Source: Rhizobium halophilum
GTDB taxonomy: Bacteria; Pseudomonadota; Alphaproteobacteria; Rhizobiales; Rhizobiaceae
Direction of reading: 5' to 3'
Assembly (NCBI RefSeq): GCF_021648825.1
Contig: NZ_JAKJHS010000005.1
Coordinates: forward strand, 223,124-287,123
Length of the DNA stretch: 64,000 nt
This document shows, one piece after another, positions 43,980 through 53,471 of the stretch; positions within the stretch are counted from its first letter, which is position 1, and each line of letters begins with the position of its first letter. The translations under genes and the position numbers were made by a program. The notes beneath the pieces were generated by a model. The model did no database searches and had not been told where the DNA came from. It saw nothing but the letters and a program-made list of their open reading frames with translations.

Positions 43980-45005
43980 TCAGTTCTTGAGAAGGCCGAT
44001 CTTTTTCATGTAGGCGAGGTTGGCATCGAGCGCCTCCTGAGCCAGTTCGCTCTTTTCGGCAAACTTCAGCCATTCGGCCCGCGCCACTTCACGCAATTGG
44101 TCGCGATCTTCCTGAGCCCAGTCGATGACTTCGATTTTGCCGCCGGCAGCGTCTGCCTTGGTCTTCTCCTGGTCCTGCTGGTCAACCACCTTGGTGAGGT
44201 CCTCCATCGCCGCATACCACCAGTCGCGCAGCGCCGTCTGATCCTCGGGCGAAAGTTCCTCCCACTTCTCCGTATTCATCGTGAACTGCATCAGCGGCAT
44301 GGAGTGGATGCCCGGATAAAGCGGGAAAGGTGCAACGTCGTGAAGGCCGGTCGCGACATTGTTGACGTAGGCCGAAGCGTCAGCGGCATCGACGATGCCC
44401 TTTTCGAGGGCACCGTAGACTTCGGAGAACGGGATCGAGACGGGGCTGGCGCCGGCCGCGGCGAATACGGCTGAGGCAAGGCCTTCGGGTGCACGGATCT
44501 TCTTGCCCTTCAGGTCCTCGAAGGTTCGAATGGGCGTGCGAGCCGGCAGCGACTCACGGCTGTAGGGTCCGCAGGCAATCAGCTTCACTTCGCCGCCGGT
44601 AACGTCATCGAGGATCTTCTGCTGGATTTCCTCGCCGCGATCCTTCTTGCAGAAGTTGAGCATTTGCGCCGGCGTATCGTAACCAGAGATCAGGTCCGCC
44701 ATGATGGCAAAGGCCGGCTCAATGCCTGAGAAGTAGTTCACCGAGGTGAAGTCGCCGTCAAGGACGCCGGCCGAAACGGCTTCGATCGTGTCCTTGGCTG
44801 GCACCACCGAGGCGTTCGGCGTCAACGTGATCTCAACGCGGCCATCGGTCATTTCCGAGATCTTCGGAAGCCAATTCTCCGTCAGATACTGCATGGAGAA
44901 GTCGCCGGCATTGAATGACGACTGAATGGAATAATCTGCGGCGTGAGCTGCGGATGAGAAGCCGGCCATGGCGATGCCAGCAAGAAGAGCGTTTTTCAGG
45001 CGCAT
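43980..45005 (-). CDS. dctP: TRAP transporter substrate-binding protein (DctP type)
   Basis: A 341-residue periplasmic binding protein. The signal peptide is MRLKNALLAGIAMAGFSSAA with cleavage near AHA-AD. The core has the family pattern FEDLKGKKIRAPEGLASAVF, with the ligand-binding Arg in KIRAPEG, and IPFSEVYGALEKGIVDAADA. I chose ATG 45005, preceded by GGGAGGG; the frame is open to 45041. Divergent GntR regulator at 45119 probably controls it. Ligand inferred to be a sugar acid because of the downstream dehydratase and aldolase. Confidence 0.93.
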   Translation of the reverse strand: MRLKNALLAGIAMAGFSSAAHAADYSIQSSFNAGDFSMQYLTENWLPKISEMTDGRVEITLTPNASVVPAKDTIEAVSAGVLDGDFTSVNYFSGIEPAFAIMADLISGYDTPAQMLNFCKKDRGEEIQQKILDDVTGGEVKLIACGPYSRESLPARTPIRTFEDLKGKKIRAPEGLASAVFAAAGASPVSIPFSEVYGALEKGIVDAADASAYVNNVATGLHDVAPFPLYPGIHSMPLMQFTMNTEKWEELSPEDQTALRDWWYAAMEDLTKVVDQQDQEKTKADAAGGKIEVIDWAQEDRDQLREVARAEWLKFAEKSELAQEALDANLAYMKKIGLLKN

Positions 45006-45056
45006 TGGATCCCTCCCTTTGAAACCATCGAGGACCTCCACCCCCGCAAGAGATGC

Positions 45057-45100
45057 ACTAATATATTAGTTTCGTAGTGTCAACTGATGCGCTATATCAG
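45057..45100. promoter_or_regulatory. Operator region between GntR and dctP genes
   Basis: A perfect 14-base palindrome, ACTAATATATTAGT, occupies 45057-45070, 52 bases from the dctP start and 49 from the GntR start. A second inverted repeat, CTGAT at 45084-45088 and ATCAG at 45096-45100, follows. GntR/FadR-type proteins bind short AT-rich palindromes such as the first one, so it is the likely shared operator. Confidence 0.6.
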
Positions 45101-45118
45101 TGCTATGAAGGATACAAA

Positions 45119-45841
45119 ATGACGACATTGCTCTCACACGAGCTCTCCTTGAGCGCCGTCTCCTCAGTCTCAAGTTCCGGGATTCGCAGGACGTCGACCT
45201 CCCATCAGCTCTACGAGCAACTGAGGGAGCGTATCATTGCGCTCGAGCTTCCGCCGGCTCTTCAGCTCTCTCGCAATGAACTGGCCGAGGCCTACGGTGT
45301 AAGCCAGACGCCTGTGCGCGATGCTCTCCAGATGTTGGAGAAGGAAGGCTTGGTTATCGTCTATCCGCAATCGCGGACGGAGGTTACCCGGATTGATCTA
45401 CGGCACGCACGTGAGACGCAGTTCCTGCGCATGTCCCTCGAATTGGAAGTCATCCGGGCTCTGACTGTGGAGCAGGGGCACCCTGCGGTGGATCAAGTCG
45501 CGCGTCTTGTTCAGCTACAGGATACTGCACTCAATGTTGATAAGGACCTCGAACGGTTCGCGCTTCTGGACAGGCAGTTCCATCGTGTGATGTTCGAAGC
45601 TGCCGGCGTCCCGGACCTATGGGCTCTTATACAGTCACGCTCGGGGCACATCGACCGTCTGCGCAAGCTGAACCTGATGGACCCTGGCAAAGCCGCGACC
45701 ATTCTGGCTGCCCACCGCGAGATCGTTGGTCATCTCCAGGCTCGGGACCTTTCCTCCGCGCACGAAGCCGTACGCCGTCATCTCTCAGGCACACTAGCGA
45801 AAGTGGAGGAGATCCAGCGGGCTCACCCGGAGTTTTTTTAA
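45119..45841 (+). CDS. GntR family (FadR/FCD type) transcriptional regulator
   Basis: A 240-residue regulator. The winged helix-turn-helix at about residues 30-90 has LRERIIALELPPALQLSRNE then LAEAYGVSQTPVRDALQMLE, and the C-terminal FCD effector domain follows (residues about 100-230) with LDRQFHRVMFEAAG and HREIVGHLQARDLSSAHEAV. I chose ATG 45119; an upstream frame to 45077 covers the operator. It should repress the divergent TRAP/dehydratase operon until a sugar-acid intermediate binds. Confidence 0.92.
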   Translation: MTTLLSHELSLSAVSSVSSSGIRRTSTSHQLYEQLRERIIALELPPALQLSRNELAEAYGVSQTPVRDALQMLEKEGLVIVYPQSRTEVTRIDLRHARETQFLRMSLELEVIRALTVEQGHPAVDQVARLVQLQDTALNVDKDLERFALLDRQFHRVMFEAAGVPDLWALIQSRSGHIDRLRKLNLMDPGKAATILAAHREIVGHLQARDLSSAHEAVRRHLSGTLAKVEEIQRAHPEFF

Positions 45842-45913
45842 AGGGGTCTGCAGGAAGCGCGGCCGCTCCTTCAATGCAAGGCTGTTTAAGCTTCCCATTT
45901 CTCGCACGCCGCC

Positions 45914-46480
45914 TTACCAGCACAAAACGTCCACCCAGTTCCAGATCAGGAAGAGGCCTTCCCCTTCGGCAAGAGGCGCTGGCGTTATTGTCGTACAAGT
46001 GCCTGTCAGGCTAGAGGAACGCTTCGACCTGAGGCCATTTCGGTGACAGTTACAGATGCACCTAAACAGGGCCCCGAGCGCAAATATCTGAAGGGTCTCA
46101 AGCCTCCGCCAAAGCCAAGGGCATTGCGTGTAAGTCATTGCGAAGACTTCGAGATGCTTCAGGAAGTGCTGCAGATTGCCAAAGTGCTTGCGGATGGTCC
46201 CGGCCGTCAGGCCGACCTTTGCCTTGATTCCGGAGGCTTCAGCCGCTTCGCGCAGTTTTTCGCCCCCTGCGCGGAGTTATGGGGCAGACATGATCCTCAT
46301 CCGGCTGCTTCGGCCCCAGTCCGCCGGAATGTGGTTGGAGTGTTGCCGCAACTGACCGATGTGAAACTGCGCGATCTGTCCGGAATGCTCGACCCCATGT
46401 TCCTCGAGCACTGTGTTGAACATCCTGACCAGGGCTATCGCGTCGCGCCCGGTGTGGCATCGGCTCGCCTACGCGGAACA
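45914..46480 (-). pseudogene. Degraded site-specific integrase-like fragment
   Basis: On the minus strand LVRMFNTVLEEHGVEHSGQI, AQFHIGQLRQHSNHIPADWG, then after an in-frame TAA (complement at 46277-46279) LREAAEASGIKAKVGLTAGT and IRKHFGNLQHFLKHLEVFA, resemble the N-terminal (SAM-like/core-binding) region of a tyrosine recombinase. The catalytic Arg-His-Arg-Tyr region is missing and the frame ends in unrelated residues at 45914. The surrounding 45842-45913 and 46481-46649 hold no gene I can name, although the minus-strand residues WGLHIRPHMGKRKFNRV near 46560-46610 may be a further remnant. Identification is from memory of family patterns only. Confidence 0.4.
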
Positions 46481-46649
46481 AAAGAGCGATAGGTTTGATT
46501 CTGGTAGGGCAACCACTGCCCGGCCCATATAGGGGTCGTTGGCCCTGACCCTATTGAACTTACGCTTCCCCATGTGGGGCCTGATATGCAGCCCCCACCA
46601 CTCATCGGGCGACCTACCCTTCAAGGGCAAGCTACAACGTCAACTAAAG

Positions 46650-47642
46650 TCACTTGATGACCCCGCCTTCTCCGTCAGAGTAATTGATCGGCATCCAGAT
46701 AAAATGCCCCTTTTCTTGTAAGACGTTACCAATTCCTGGAAATGCAATGTGCGCACCGGCCACGAGATATCCTTCTCGGACTGCTTCGACAAAGGCTTGC
46801 TTGCGGGACCGTACCGCCATTGCCCGATCGACATCGAATTCGATGGTCACGTCAGGCTGCTCGAACTGCACGATGTCACCGTGTGTGATATCTCCCCAGA
46901 ACACCAGCTTCCTGCCCCCACTCTCAACCACAATGGAGCTGTGGCCCGGAGTGTGTCCAGGGCGCAAGATCGAACGGACGCCGGCGATCACCTCTTCATT
47001 ATCCTGGAACGTTTTCACCCGACCCCGCTGAAGGTATGGCCGCAGGCACTCCTCCGCTTCCTTGAACAGTTGCGCGTTCAAGGCCTCAGGCCGCGCATCC
47101 GCCGGCGTCTCCACCCAGAAGTCCAACTCGCGACGGGGAACGTGGATGGTCGCATTTTCGAACAAGGCCTTTCCGTCTCGGGCGAGGCCGCCAGAGTGAT
47201 CTGTATGAACATGGGTCAAAATGACATCATCAATCTGAGATGCCGTATAACCCGAGGCTTCAAGGTTCGACATCAGATGCCCGACCTCGTTTCCGAGATA
47301 GTGCCCGGTTCCAGTATCGATGAGGATGAGGCGCTCGCCATCGTTGACCAGGAATGCGTTGACCGACGTGTCGGTGGGAATATCGCGGTAGGCTTCATGC
47401 AGAAGTTGAGCGGCATCCTCGGCGGCGACATCGCGGTACATCTCCGGAAGCGGAAGGGGCAAGGTCCCATCCAGGAGTGCCGTAATCTCTAAATCGCCCA
47501 GTGCCATCCGGTAGAAACCAGGGGACTGAAAGTACTGCTTCGGAGCGGCCGCAAAAGTGAGAGAGGGGGCTCCGGCGATGGCCGCGACAGTTGCCAGTGT
47601 GGACGCGCTCAAGAGGACATTCCGTCTTGTTACGTTGTTCAT
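46650..47642 (-). CDS. Exported metallo-beta-lactamase-fold hydrolase
   Basis: A 330-residue zinc hydrolase. The signal region VTRRNVLLSASTLATVAAIA has twin Arg, suggesting Tat export of the folded, metal-loaded enzyme. Zinc ligands are in DVILTHVHTDHSGGL (H-x-H-x-D-H), His in LRPGHTPGHSS, and Asp in VFWGDITHGD. This subgroup resembles periplasmic lactonase-like hydrolases and acyl-homoserine-lactone quenchers, but the substrate is open. The LysR gene 158 bases upstream on the same strand is its likely regulator. Confidence 0.9.
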   Translation of the reverse strand: MNNVTRRNVLLSASTLATVAAIAGAPSLTFAAAPKQYFQSPGFYRMALGDLEITALLDGTLPLPLPEMYRDVAAEDAAQLLHEAYRDIPTDTSVNAFLVNDGERLILIDTGTGHYLGNEVGHLMSNLEASGYTASQIDDVILTHVHTDHSGGLARDGKALFENATIHVPRRELDFWVETPADARPEALNAQLFKEAEECLRPYLQRGRVKTFQDNEEVIAGVRSILRPGHTPGHSSIVVESGGRKLVFWGDITHGDIVQFEQPDVTIEFDVDRAMAVRSRKQAFVEAVREGYLVAGAHIAFPGIGNVLQEKGHFIWMPINYSDGEGGVIK

Positions 47643-47799
47643 GATGATCCCTTCGTTCCATCTGCGCCGCCCACGACCGTTCGGATCGGCAGCGCTTGCG
47701 GGATGAAGGGTAAGTGGAGTGGGTTGATGTGATTAGTCGCTCATACACGATCGCGCTGTCAGCGATCGGGCTACAATGTGGATGCTGCGAGCAACGTCC

Positions 47800-48702
47800 T
47801 CAGGACATCTGGAGCACCTCGTCGAGGTGTTCCGTCAGGTAGTCTATAAAGGCTCTCACCTTGCGAGGTTGAACGCGCCCGCCGGCTCTGACGGCATAGA
47901 GTGTAGCACTTGGCCCTGACCAATCGGGCAGTATTCGTATGACCTCGCCGGAGGCGACAGCCGTGTGCACGAGGTGCGGATTGGTGAGCTGGATGCCTTG
48001 CCCGCGGATTAGGAACTCAAACAGTGCTTCCGGGTCCGTGGCGACGACTGCTGGATTGATCGGGTAGTTGATGACCTCGCTCTGCCTGGTGAGCGGCCAC
48101 GAGTGCTTAGGTCGACCGTAGAACAATTGCGTGACGAGACAGGCATGGTCTCTCAACTGGGACGGATGTTCTGAAACGCCGTATTGTTCAAGATATGTCC
48201 TGGAGGCGTAAAGGCCTGTTTGGATCTCCGCCAACCGACGAGCGGCGAGGTTGGAATCAGGCATCGGGCCGTTCCAAAGGCGACAAGCCACGTCAATGTC
48301 CTCATGGACAATGTCTTTGACGTCGTGATCAAGTAACAACTGAAGCTTGACCTCCGGATAGGCTTCGCGGAAACCGACCAGGAGAGGCGCGATAGCTCTG
48401 CCAACCAGCCAATGCGGCGCCGTCACTCTTAGCCAACCAGACGGCTTGCCATGCACCTGTTCGACTGCGCTTTCATCGTCGTCAATAAGCTGGCCAAGAC
48501 CACGGCACCGTTCAAAATAGATGGAACCGGCTTCCGTTAATCGAGTGTTTCGCGTTGTTCGGTGGAGGAGCTTCACCCCCAGCCTTTGCTCCAGATCCTG
48601 CACCTTCTTGCTGACCCGTGCCTTGGACGTTCTCAGGCTCTCGGCCGCGGCAGTAAAGCTTCCCCGCTGCACGACCTCAAGAAATGCCAGCGTGTCACTC
48701 AT
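47800..48702 (-). CDS. LysR family transcriptional regulator
   Basis: A 300-residue regulator. The helix-turn-helix is in TLAFLEVVQRGSFTAAAESL then RTSKARVSKKVQDLEQRLGV, and the rest is a two-lobed effector-binding domain with VTAPHWLVGRAIAPLLVGFR. I chose ATG 48702 (MSDTLAFLEVV); the frame starts four codons earlier. Proteins with this tail (MHGKP-type linker and RVQPRKVRAFIDYLTEHL) belong to the CrgA/DsdC-like group. It is divergent from an RND efflux operon (49000) and upstream of the metallo-hydrolase, so it may control both. Confidence 0.92.
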   Translation of the reverse strand: MSDTLAFLEVVQRGSFTAAAESLRTSKARVSKKVQDLEQRLGVKLLHRTTRNTRLTEAGSIYFERCRGLGQLIDDDESAVEQVHGKPSGWLRVTAPHWLVGRAIAPLLVGFREAYPEVKLQLLLDHDVKDIVHEDIDVACRLWNGPMPDSNLAARRLAEIQTGLYASRTYLEQYGVSEHPSQLRDHACLVTQLFYGRPKHSWPLTRQSEVINYPINPAVVATDPEALFEFLIRGQGIQLTNPHLVHTAVASGEVIRILPDWSGPSATLYAVRAGGRVQPRKVRAFIDYLTEHLDEVLQMS

Positions 48703-48999
48703 ATTTCGAAGCATAAGTGGGGCTCCTCAGTTTCCGCGGCACAGTTGCCTACTGTGTAATACCCCAACCGGTTGTCAGCCCCCGGCGGATTCTCATGCGC
48801 CTTCCCAAGGGGAGACAAAGCGGCTTTGATCGCCGCAGCTCTATGCGCTTCGTTCCCAAAAGTCATTCAGCTTGCTCATCAAGGCCCGCCTGCGGCAATG
48901 TTCTGTAACACCACAAAACACTGTGAGACTGAGGGTCGACTAGAGTTCGACCTGTTATCCGGAGGCGCAGATGCCTACGGGCAAATGTGAGGTGGTGTT

Positions 49000-50226
49000 A
49001 TGGTCGCGGTCCCGAAGTCGCTCCTTTCGAAGGCGTTAAGCGTTGGCGCCGTTTTCCTCCAACTTGCGGTCGTTTCAACGCCGCAAGCCAAGGAGCAAAT
49101 GCCAGTTACCGTCGTCGTCGCCCGAAATGGCGAAGTGACAGAACGAATCCCTGTGGTCGGTTCGCTGGCGGCAAAGGAGGAGGTTCAGGTTCATTCCCTC
49201 GTTCAGGGGCAGGTAATTGAGAAAATCCTGGTGGAGAGCGGGGATTACGTCAAAAAGGGCCAAGCCTTGGCCGTGCTGGATACGACTGATGCGCATATGC
49301 AGCTCGAGAAGAACTTGGTGCGCATGCGGCGGGCGAAGGCCGCTGTGTCGGTTGAGGCCAGAAAGGTCGACGTCGCTCGCGTCAGCGAACTGGAGACCAG
49401 AAAGACGTTGGAGCGCAGCCGCGCCTTGCACCCTAAGGGTGCCGTTTCCCAGCAGTTGTTAGATGAACACGAGAATGCCCATGCCCGCGCACTGGCGGAG
49501 ATGAGCCTAGCGCGTCAGTCGCTGGTGCTTGCCGAAGCTGATGCGGAGATCATTGCACGCGAGCGCAGGGAAATCGAGCTGACAATCGGCCGTAGCACCT
49601 TGCGGGCGCCCGAGGCGGGGCTTGTGCTGAGGCGATCAGCGCGGATTGGCGCCATGACCTCGGGTTCCGGTACCCCCCTTTTCGTAATAGCCAAGGATGC
49701 GGCTATCGAGTTCGTTGCCAAGGTCACGGAAACGAGTTTCGTACGACTGAGCAAAGGCATGCGTGCGGATATCGCGTTGCCGGGGCACGAACGTCCTGTT
49801 GGCGGGACTGTAAGACTGCATGCAGCCGAGCTTGACGCCACGACGCGGAGCGGAGAGGTGCGGATCGAGCTCGACGCGGTAGACGGCCTGAAGCCAGGCA
49901 TCTTTGTGCGGGGCAACATTAACACCTCGGCTCGCCGAAACATTATTCTGCCGGGCAGCGCGGTGCGGACTGCAGGCGGTTCAAGCAGCGTGCTTGTAGT
50001 GGAGGGCGATGTCGTAGGCACCCGACAGGTGTCTGTCGGAGCGCGCCAGGACGGGCAGGTCGAGATCATCGGTGGCATCAACGATGGAGAGATGATCGTG
50101 CTCAAGTCAGGTGGCTTTCTGAAGCCGGCGGACCGGGTGTTGCCTGTCATGGCCGCTGATCGGTCATCGCAAGATGATTTGGCAGCCTCACTTGCCACGA
50201 CGGCAGAGGCCGGAGCCGTGCAATGA
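49000..50226 (+). CDS. RND efflux system periplasmic adaptor (membrane fusion protein)
   Basis: A 408-residue adaptor that connects the inner-membrane RND pump to an outer-membrane channel. The N-terminus (residues about 1-30) is an uncleaved or cleaved signal segment, and the lipoyl-like motif VVGSLAAKEEVQVHSLVQGQ is followed by a long alpha-helical hairpin (about 85-170) and beta-barrel domains. GAGGTGG precedes ATG 49000. It overlaps the pump gene by 4 bases. No outer-membrane factor is encoded nearby, so an unlinked one must be shared. Divergent from a LysR gene. Confidence 0.9.
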   Translation: MVAVPKSLLSKALSVGAVFLQLAVVSTPQAKEQMPVTVVVARNGEVTERIPVVGSLAAKEEVQVHSLVQGQVIEKILVESGDYVKKGQALAVLDTTDAHMQLEKNLVRMRRAKAAVSVEARKVDVARVSELETRKTLERSRALHPKGAVSQQLLDEHENAHARALAEMSLARQSLVLAEADAEIIARERREIELTIGRSTLRAPEAGLVLRRSARIGAMTSGSGTPLFVIAKDAAIEFVAKVTETSFVRLSKGMRADIALPGHERPVGGTVRLHAAELDATTRSGEVRIELDAVDGLKPGIFVRGNINTSARRNIILPGSAVRTAGGSSSVLVVEGDVVGTRQVSVGARQDGQVEIIGGINDGEMIVLKSGGFLKPADRVLPVMAADRSSQDDLAASLATTAEAGAVQ

Positions 50227-53200
50227 ATGGCAACATCTCGGCTTGGGCGATCCGTAATCCGCTCCCGTCCATTCTTCTCTTCTTGGTACTCACGGTCGTT
50301 GGGCTCTACAGCTTCGCCAAGCTGCCCATTACCTATTTCCCTAGCATCGTTACGCCTGCGGTGAAGGTGACCGTTGAACAGTCCGGCGCCTCGCCGGTGG
50401 GGCTCGAGACTGAGGTTACGCGACTTATTGAGAATGCCATTGCGTCGCTGCCGACCGTCAAGGAAGTCTCCTCGACGGTTGGCGAGGGCCAGTCGGTCAC
50501 AACCGTGGAATTCGAACTCGGAATGGTGTCGCCAGACAGGGCGATGGACGACGTGCGCGACGTAGTCCCCGCATCAGGGGAGACCTTCCCAGTACTATCG
50601 ACGAACCGGTGATCGAACGGATCGAGGAGGAGGCCCAGTCGGTCGTTACCTACACCGTTACCAGTCAGGACATGACGGTGGCGGAACTCTCTTGGTTCAT
50701 CGAAGATACCGTAATACGCGATTTGCAGGGTCTTGCGGGTGTCGGGCGGGTTGAAAGGATCGGCGGCGCGGATCGGGAAGTCCATGTCGAACTGGATGCC
50801 GATCGGCTGCAAGCGCTTTCGCTTTCCGTGAGCACGATCAACGACGCCATACGGGAGAGCCAGCTCGACCGGTCAGGCGGGCGAAGCGAGTTGGAGGGCA
50901 GGGAGCAGGTGCTGACGACCGCGGCGGCGGCACCGACCGTTGCTGATCTTGAAAATCGGCGCATCGCCCTTTCCGGCGAAAACTCTGTACGTTTGGCAGA
51001 CCTGGCCACTATCCGAGACACAATTGCAGAGCCGCGAAGCTTTGCAACGCTCAATGGCGCTGATGTCGTCGGGTTCGCCGTCTATCGCGCCCAGGGCGCA
51101 AGCGACGTGGCTGTCGCGGCCGCTGTTGCCGAGGCCATCGACGGGCTAGGCACGTCCCGTCCCGACCTGCTCTTTACCCTCGTCGACGACAATGTGGCCT
51201 ATACGGCGGGTAACTATCATTCTGCAATGAACACGCTGCTCGAGGGCGCTGCCCTTTCGATCGTCGTCGTGTTTCTCTTCCTGCGCGATTGGCGAGCGAC
51301 CTTTGTTGCTGCGGTGGCCTTGCCCTTGTCGATCATACCGACGTTCTTTGCGCTCGATCTGCTTGGCTTCTCACTTAACATTCTCAGTCTTCTGGCCATC
51401 ACGCTGGTAACCGGCATTCTCGTCGATGATGCAATCGTCGAAATCGAGAACGTCGTGCGTCACCGCAACATGGGCAAGTCTGCCTATCGCGCGGCGCTGG
51501 ACGCATCCGACGAGATTGGCCTTGCCGTCATCGCAATTTCGGCGACCATCATCGCTGTCTTCGCGCCGGTAGGACTGATGAGCGGCGTCGTTGGCCTCTA
51601 CTTCCGAGAATTCGGCCTGACTGTCGCCGTTGCCGTCTTTTTCTCGCTGGTGGTTGCTCGCCTGATCACTCCGATCATGGCAGCATATGTGATGACCGGT
51701 GCGCCAATGGCCGAGGGCAGCAAAGGCCGATTGTCATCAGCTTATGAAGCACTGCTGCGCCTTAGTTTACGCTGGAGATGGATAACGGTCAGCATCGCCT
51801 TTGCGCTGTTCGGTATCGCGATGACGTCGCTGCTTTCGGTGCCCACGACGTTCTTGCCCGCAGAGGATACCGGGCGGTTAGTGCTGACGGTCGAGCTGCC
51901 GCCGGGCGCAACACTTGCCGACACCCGCGCCACGACGGATGCGATAGCGGCTCAGATGGGCAAGGTGGAGGAGGTGGAGGGCGTCCTTGTCCGTGCTGGA
52001 TCAAGCATCGGCGGTCGCCAGGACGTGCGTTATGCGATCGTGTCGATCGATCTGAAACACAAGTCGGAACGGTCCCGCTCGTCCTTCGGCATCGAGGCTG
52101 AGATCGAGAACCTTCTAGCGGCCATACCCGATGCCCGCCTCAGCTTCCTCAACAATCGCGGCGGTCGCGACGTCTCCGTCTCCGTCCTGGGCAGCGACGG
52201 CGATGCGGTGCAGAGGGCGGCCACCACGATCTTGGAGGAGATGGCGAGCGAGCCGAGCTTTGTGGCTCCAATCAGCGACAACGTCACAACACGTCCGGAA
52301 CTGAGGGTGAACGTGGTCACGGACAAGGCAGCAACACTAGGGGTGTCCGCAGCAACGATTGCCAGTACGCTGCGCATATCGACGGTCGGCGACGTCGATT
52401 CCCGGCTGGCGAGCTTCGTTGACGGTTCCCGACAGATTCCCGTTCGGGTGCTCCTCAATCCTGCTGCCCGAGGGAATATGGCAGTCCTTGAAACACTTGG
52501 CCTGCCTGCGTCGGATGGCGGTCAGGTGCCTCTAACGGCCGTGGCGGAGATCAGCTTCGACGAAACCGTGGCTGCTATCGACCGCTACGACCGCCAACGC
52601 AGCATTGAGATCGGCGCGGATGTCGCGGCGGGTCTGACGTCGGGGCAGGGGATGGAACGGCTGCTGCAGCTCCCGAGTGTCAAGAATCTGCCTGATGGCG
52701 TTCGCGTTCAGGCAACCGGCGATTCCGATACGGAAGGGGAAGTGTTCGAAAGCTTCGCCGTCGCCATGGGGGCAGGCATCATGCTGGTCCTGATCGTGTT
52801 GATTCTGCTGTTCAAGAGCGTGCTGTCGCCTCTCACCATTCTGGCATCCCTCCCTCTTTCGGTCGGCGGCGTTTCGGCAGCTCTCCTCCTGAGCGGTTAT
52901 CCCATCTCCCTTCCAGTCGTGATCGGCATCTTGATGCTGATGGGTATCGTCACCAAGAACGCCATCATGCTCATTGATTTCGCCCTTGAGCGGGAGGCGC
53001 AGGGCCTGTCACGTGTCGATGCAGTAATCGAGGCGTGTCTGGAGCGGGTTCGGCCGATCGTCATGACGACGCTTGCGATGGCAGGCGGCATGCTGCCGTC
53101 GGCCCTCGGCGTCGGGGATGGGGGAGAGTTCAGAGCTCCCATGGCAATCGCCGTCATCGGAGGGCTCTTAGTTTCCACGGTTCTGTCGCTGATCGTGATC

Positions 53201-53302
53201 CCCTCCCTGCATCTCATTCTTAGCGGTATCAGTGATCGCCTCAACCGCAGCTTCAGGCCGTTCCTCCAGCCGGCTGAAGCGCATGGTTCTGGCGACTGCT
53301 GA
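50223..53302 (+). pseudogene. RND efflux transporter (HAE1 family), one-base frameshift near the start
   Basis: From ATG 50223 the first 114 codons read a normal RND N-terminus (NPLPSILLFLVLTVVGLYSF, SPDRAMDDVRDVV), then the frame goes astray and stops at 50610. In the next frame RIRGDLPSTIDEPVIERIEE begins at about 50571 and continues without a break to 53302, giving all twelve spans and motifs such as LVTGILVDDAIVEIENVVRH and the second-half GIVTKNAIMLIDFALEREAQ. Restoring one base in the CCCC run at 50567-50570 gives a protein of about 1027 residues, the normal family length. As written the pump is broken. Confidence 0.9.
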
Positions 53303-53332
53303 CGGTTGCGTGTCACGAGTTTAGACGCGCAG

Positions 53333-53366
53333 TGACGGGGCCGGCAATGGTCGGCTGGCCCCGTCA
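53333..53366 (+). terminator. Rho-independent terminator of the RND operon
   Basis: TGACGGGGCC (53333-53342) pairs perfectly with GGCCCCGTCA (53357-53366), followed by TTCTTCT. It lies 31 bases after the pump stop and should end the efflux transcript. Confidence 0.8.
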
Positions 53367-53471
53367 TTCTTCTCCGCATCTCTTAACACAGCACAACACT
53401 TCATCACGCCGAAGCGGCCACGGCTCAGCGAAAACCTCAGAGCGATATTTTAACTCTTAGAGGTTTCGACC

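Noticed and set aside
43402..44073. Longer DctQ start at 44073
   Set aside because: The extension would overlap the dctP 3' end and the hairpin; the ATG at 43923 has a good ribosome site.
46043..46492. Plus-strand ORF of 149 codons
   Set aside because: No recognised motif, and the opposite strand carries integrase-like peptides, so this is probably a shadow of the remnant.
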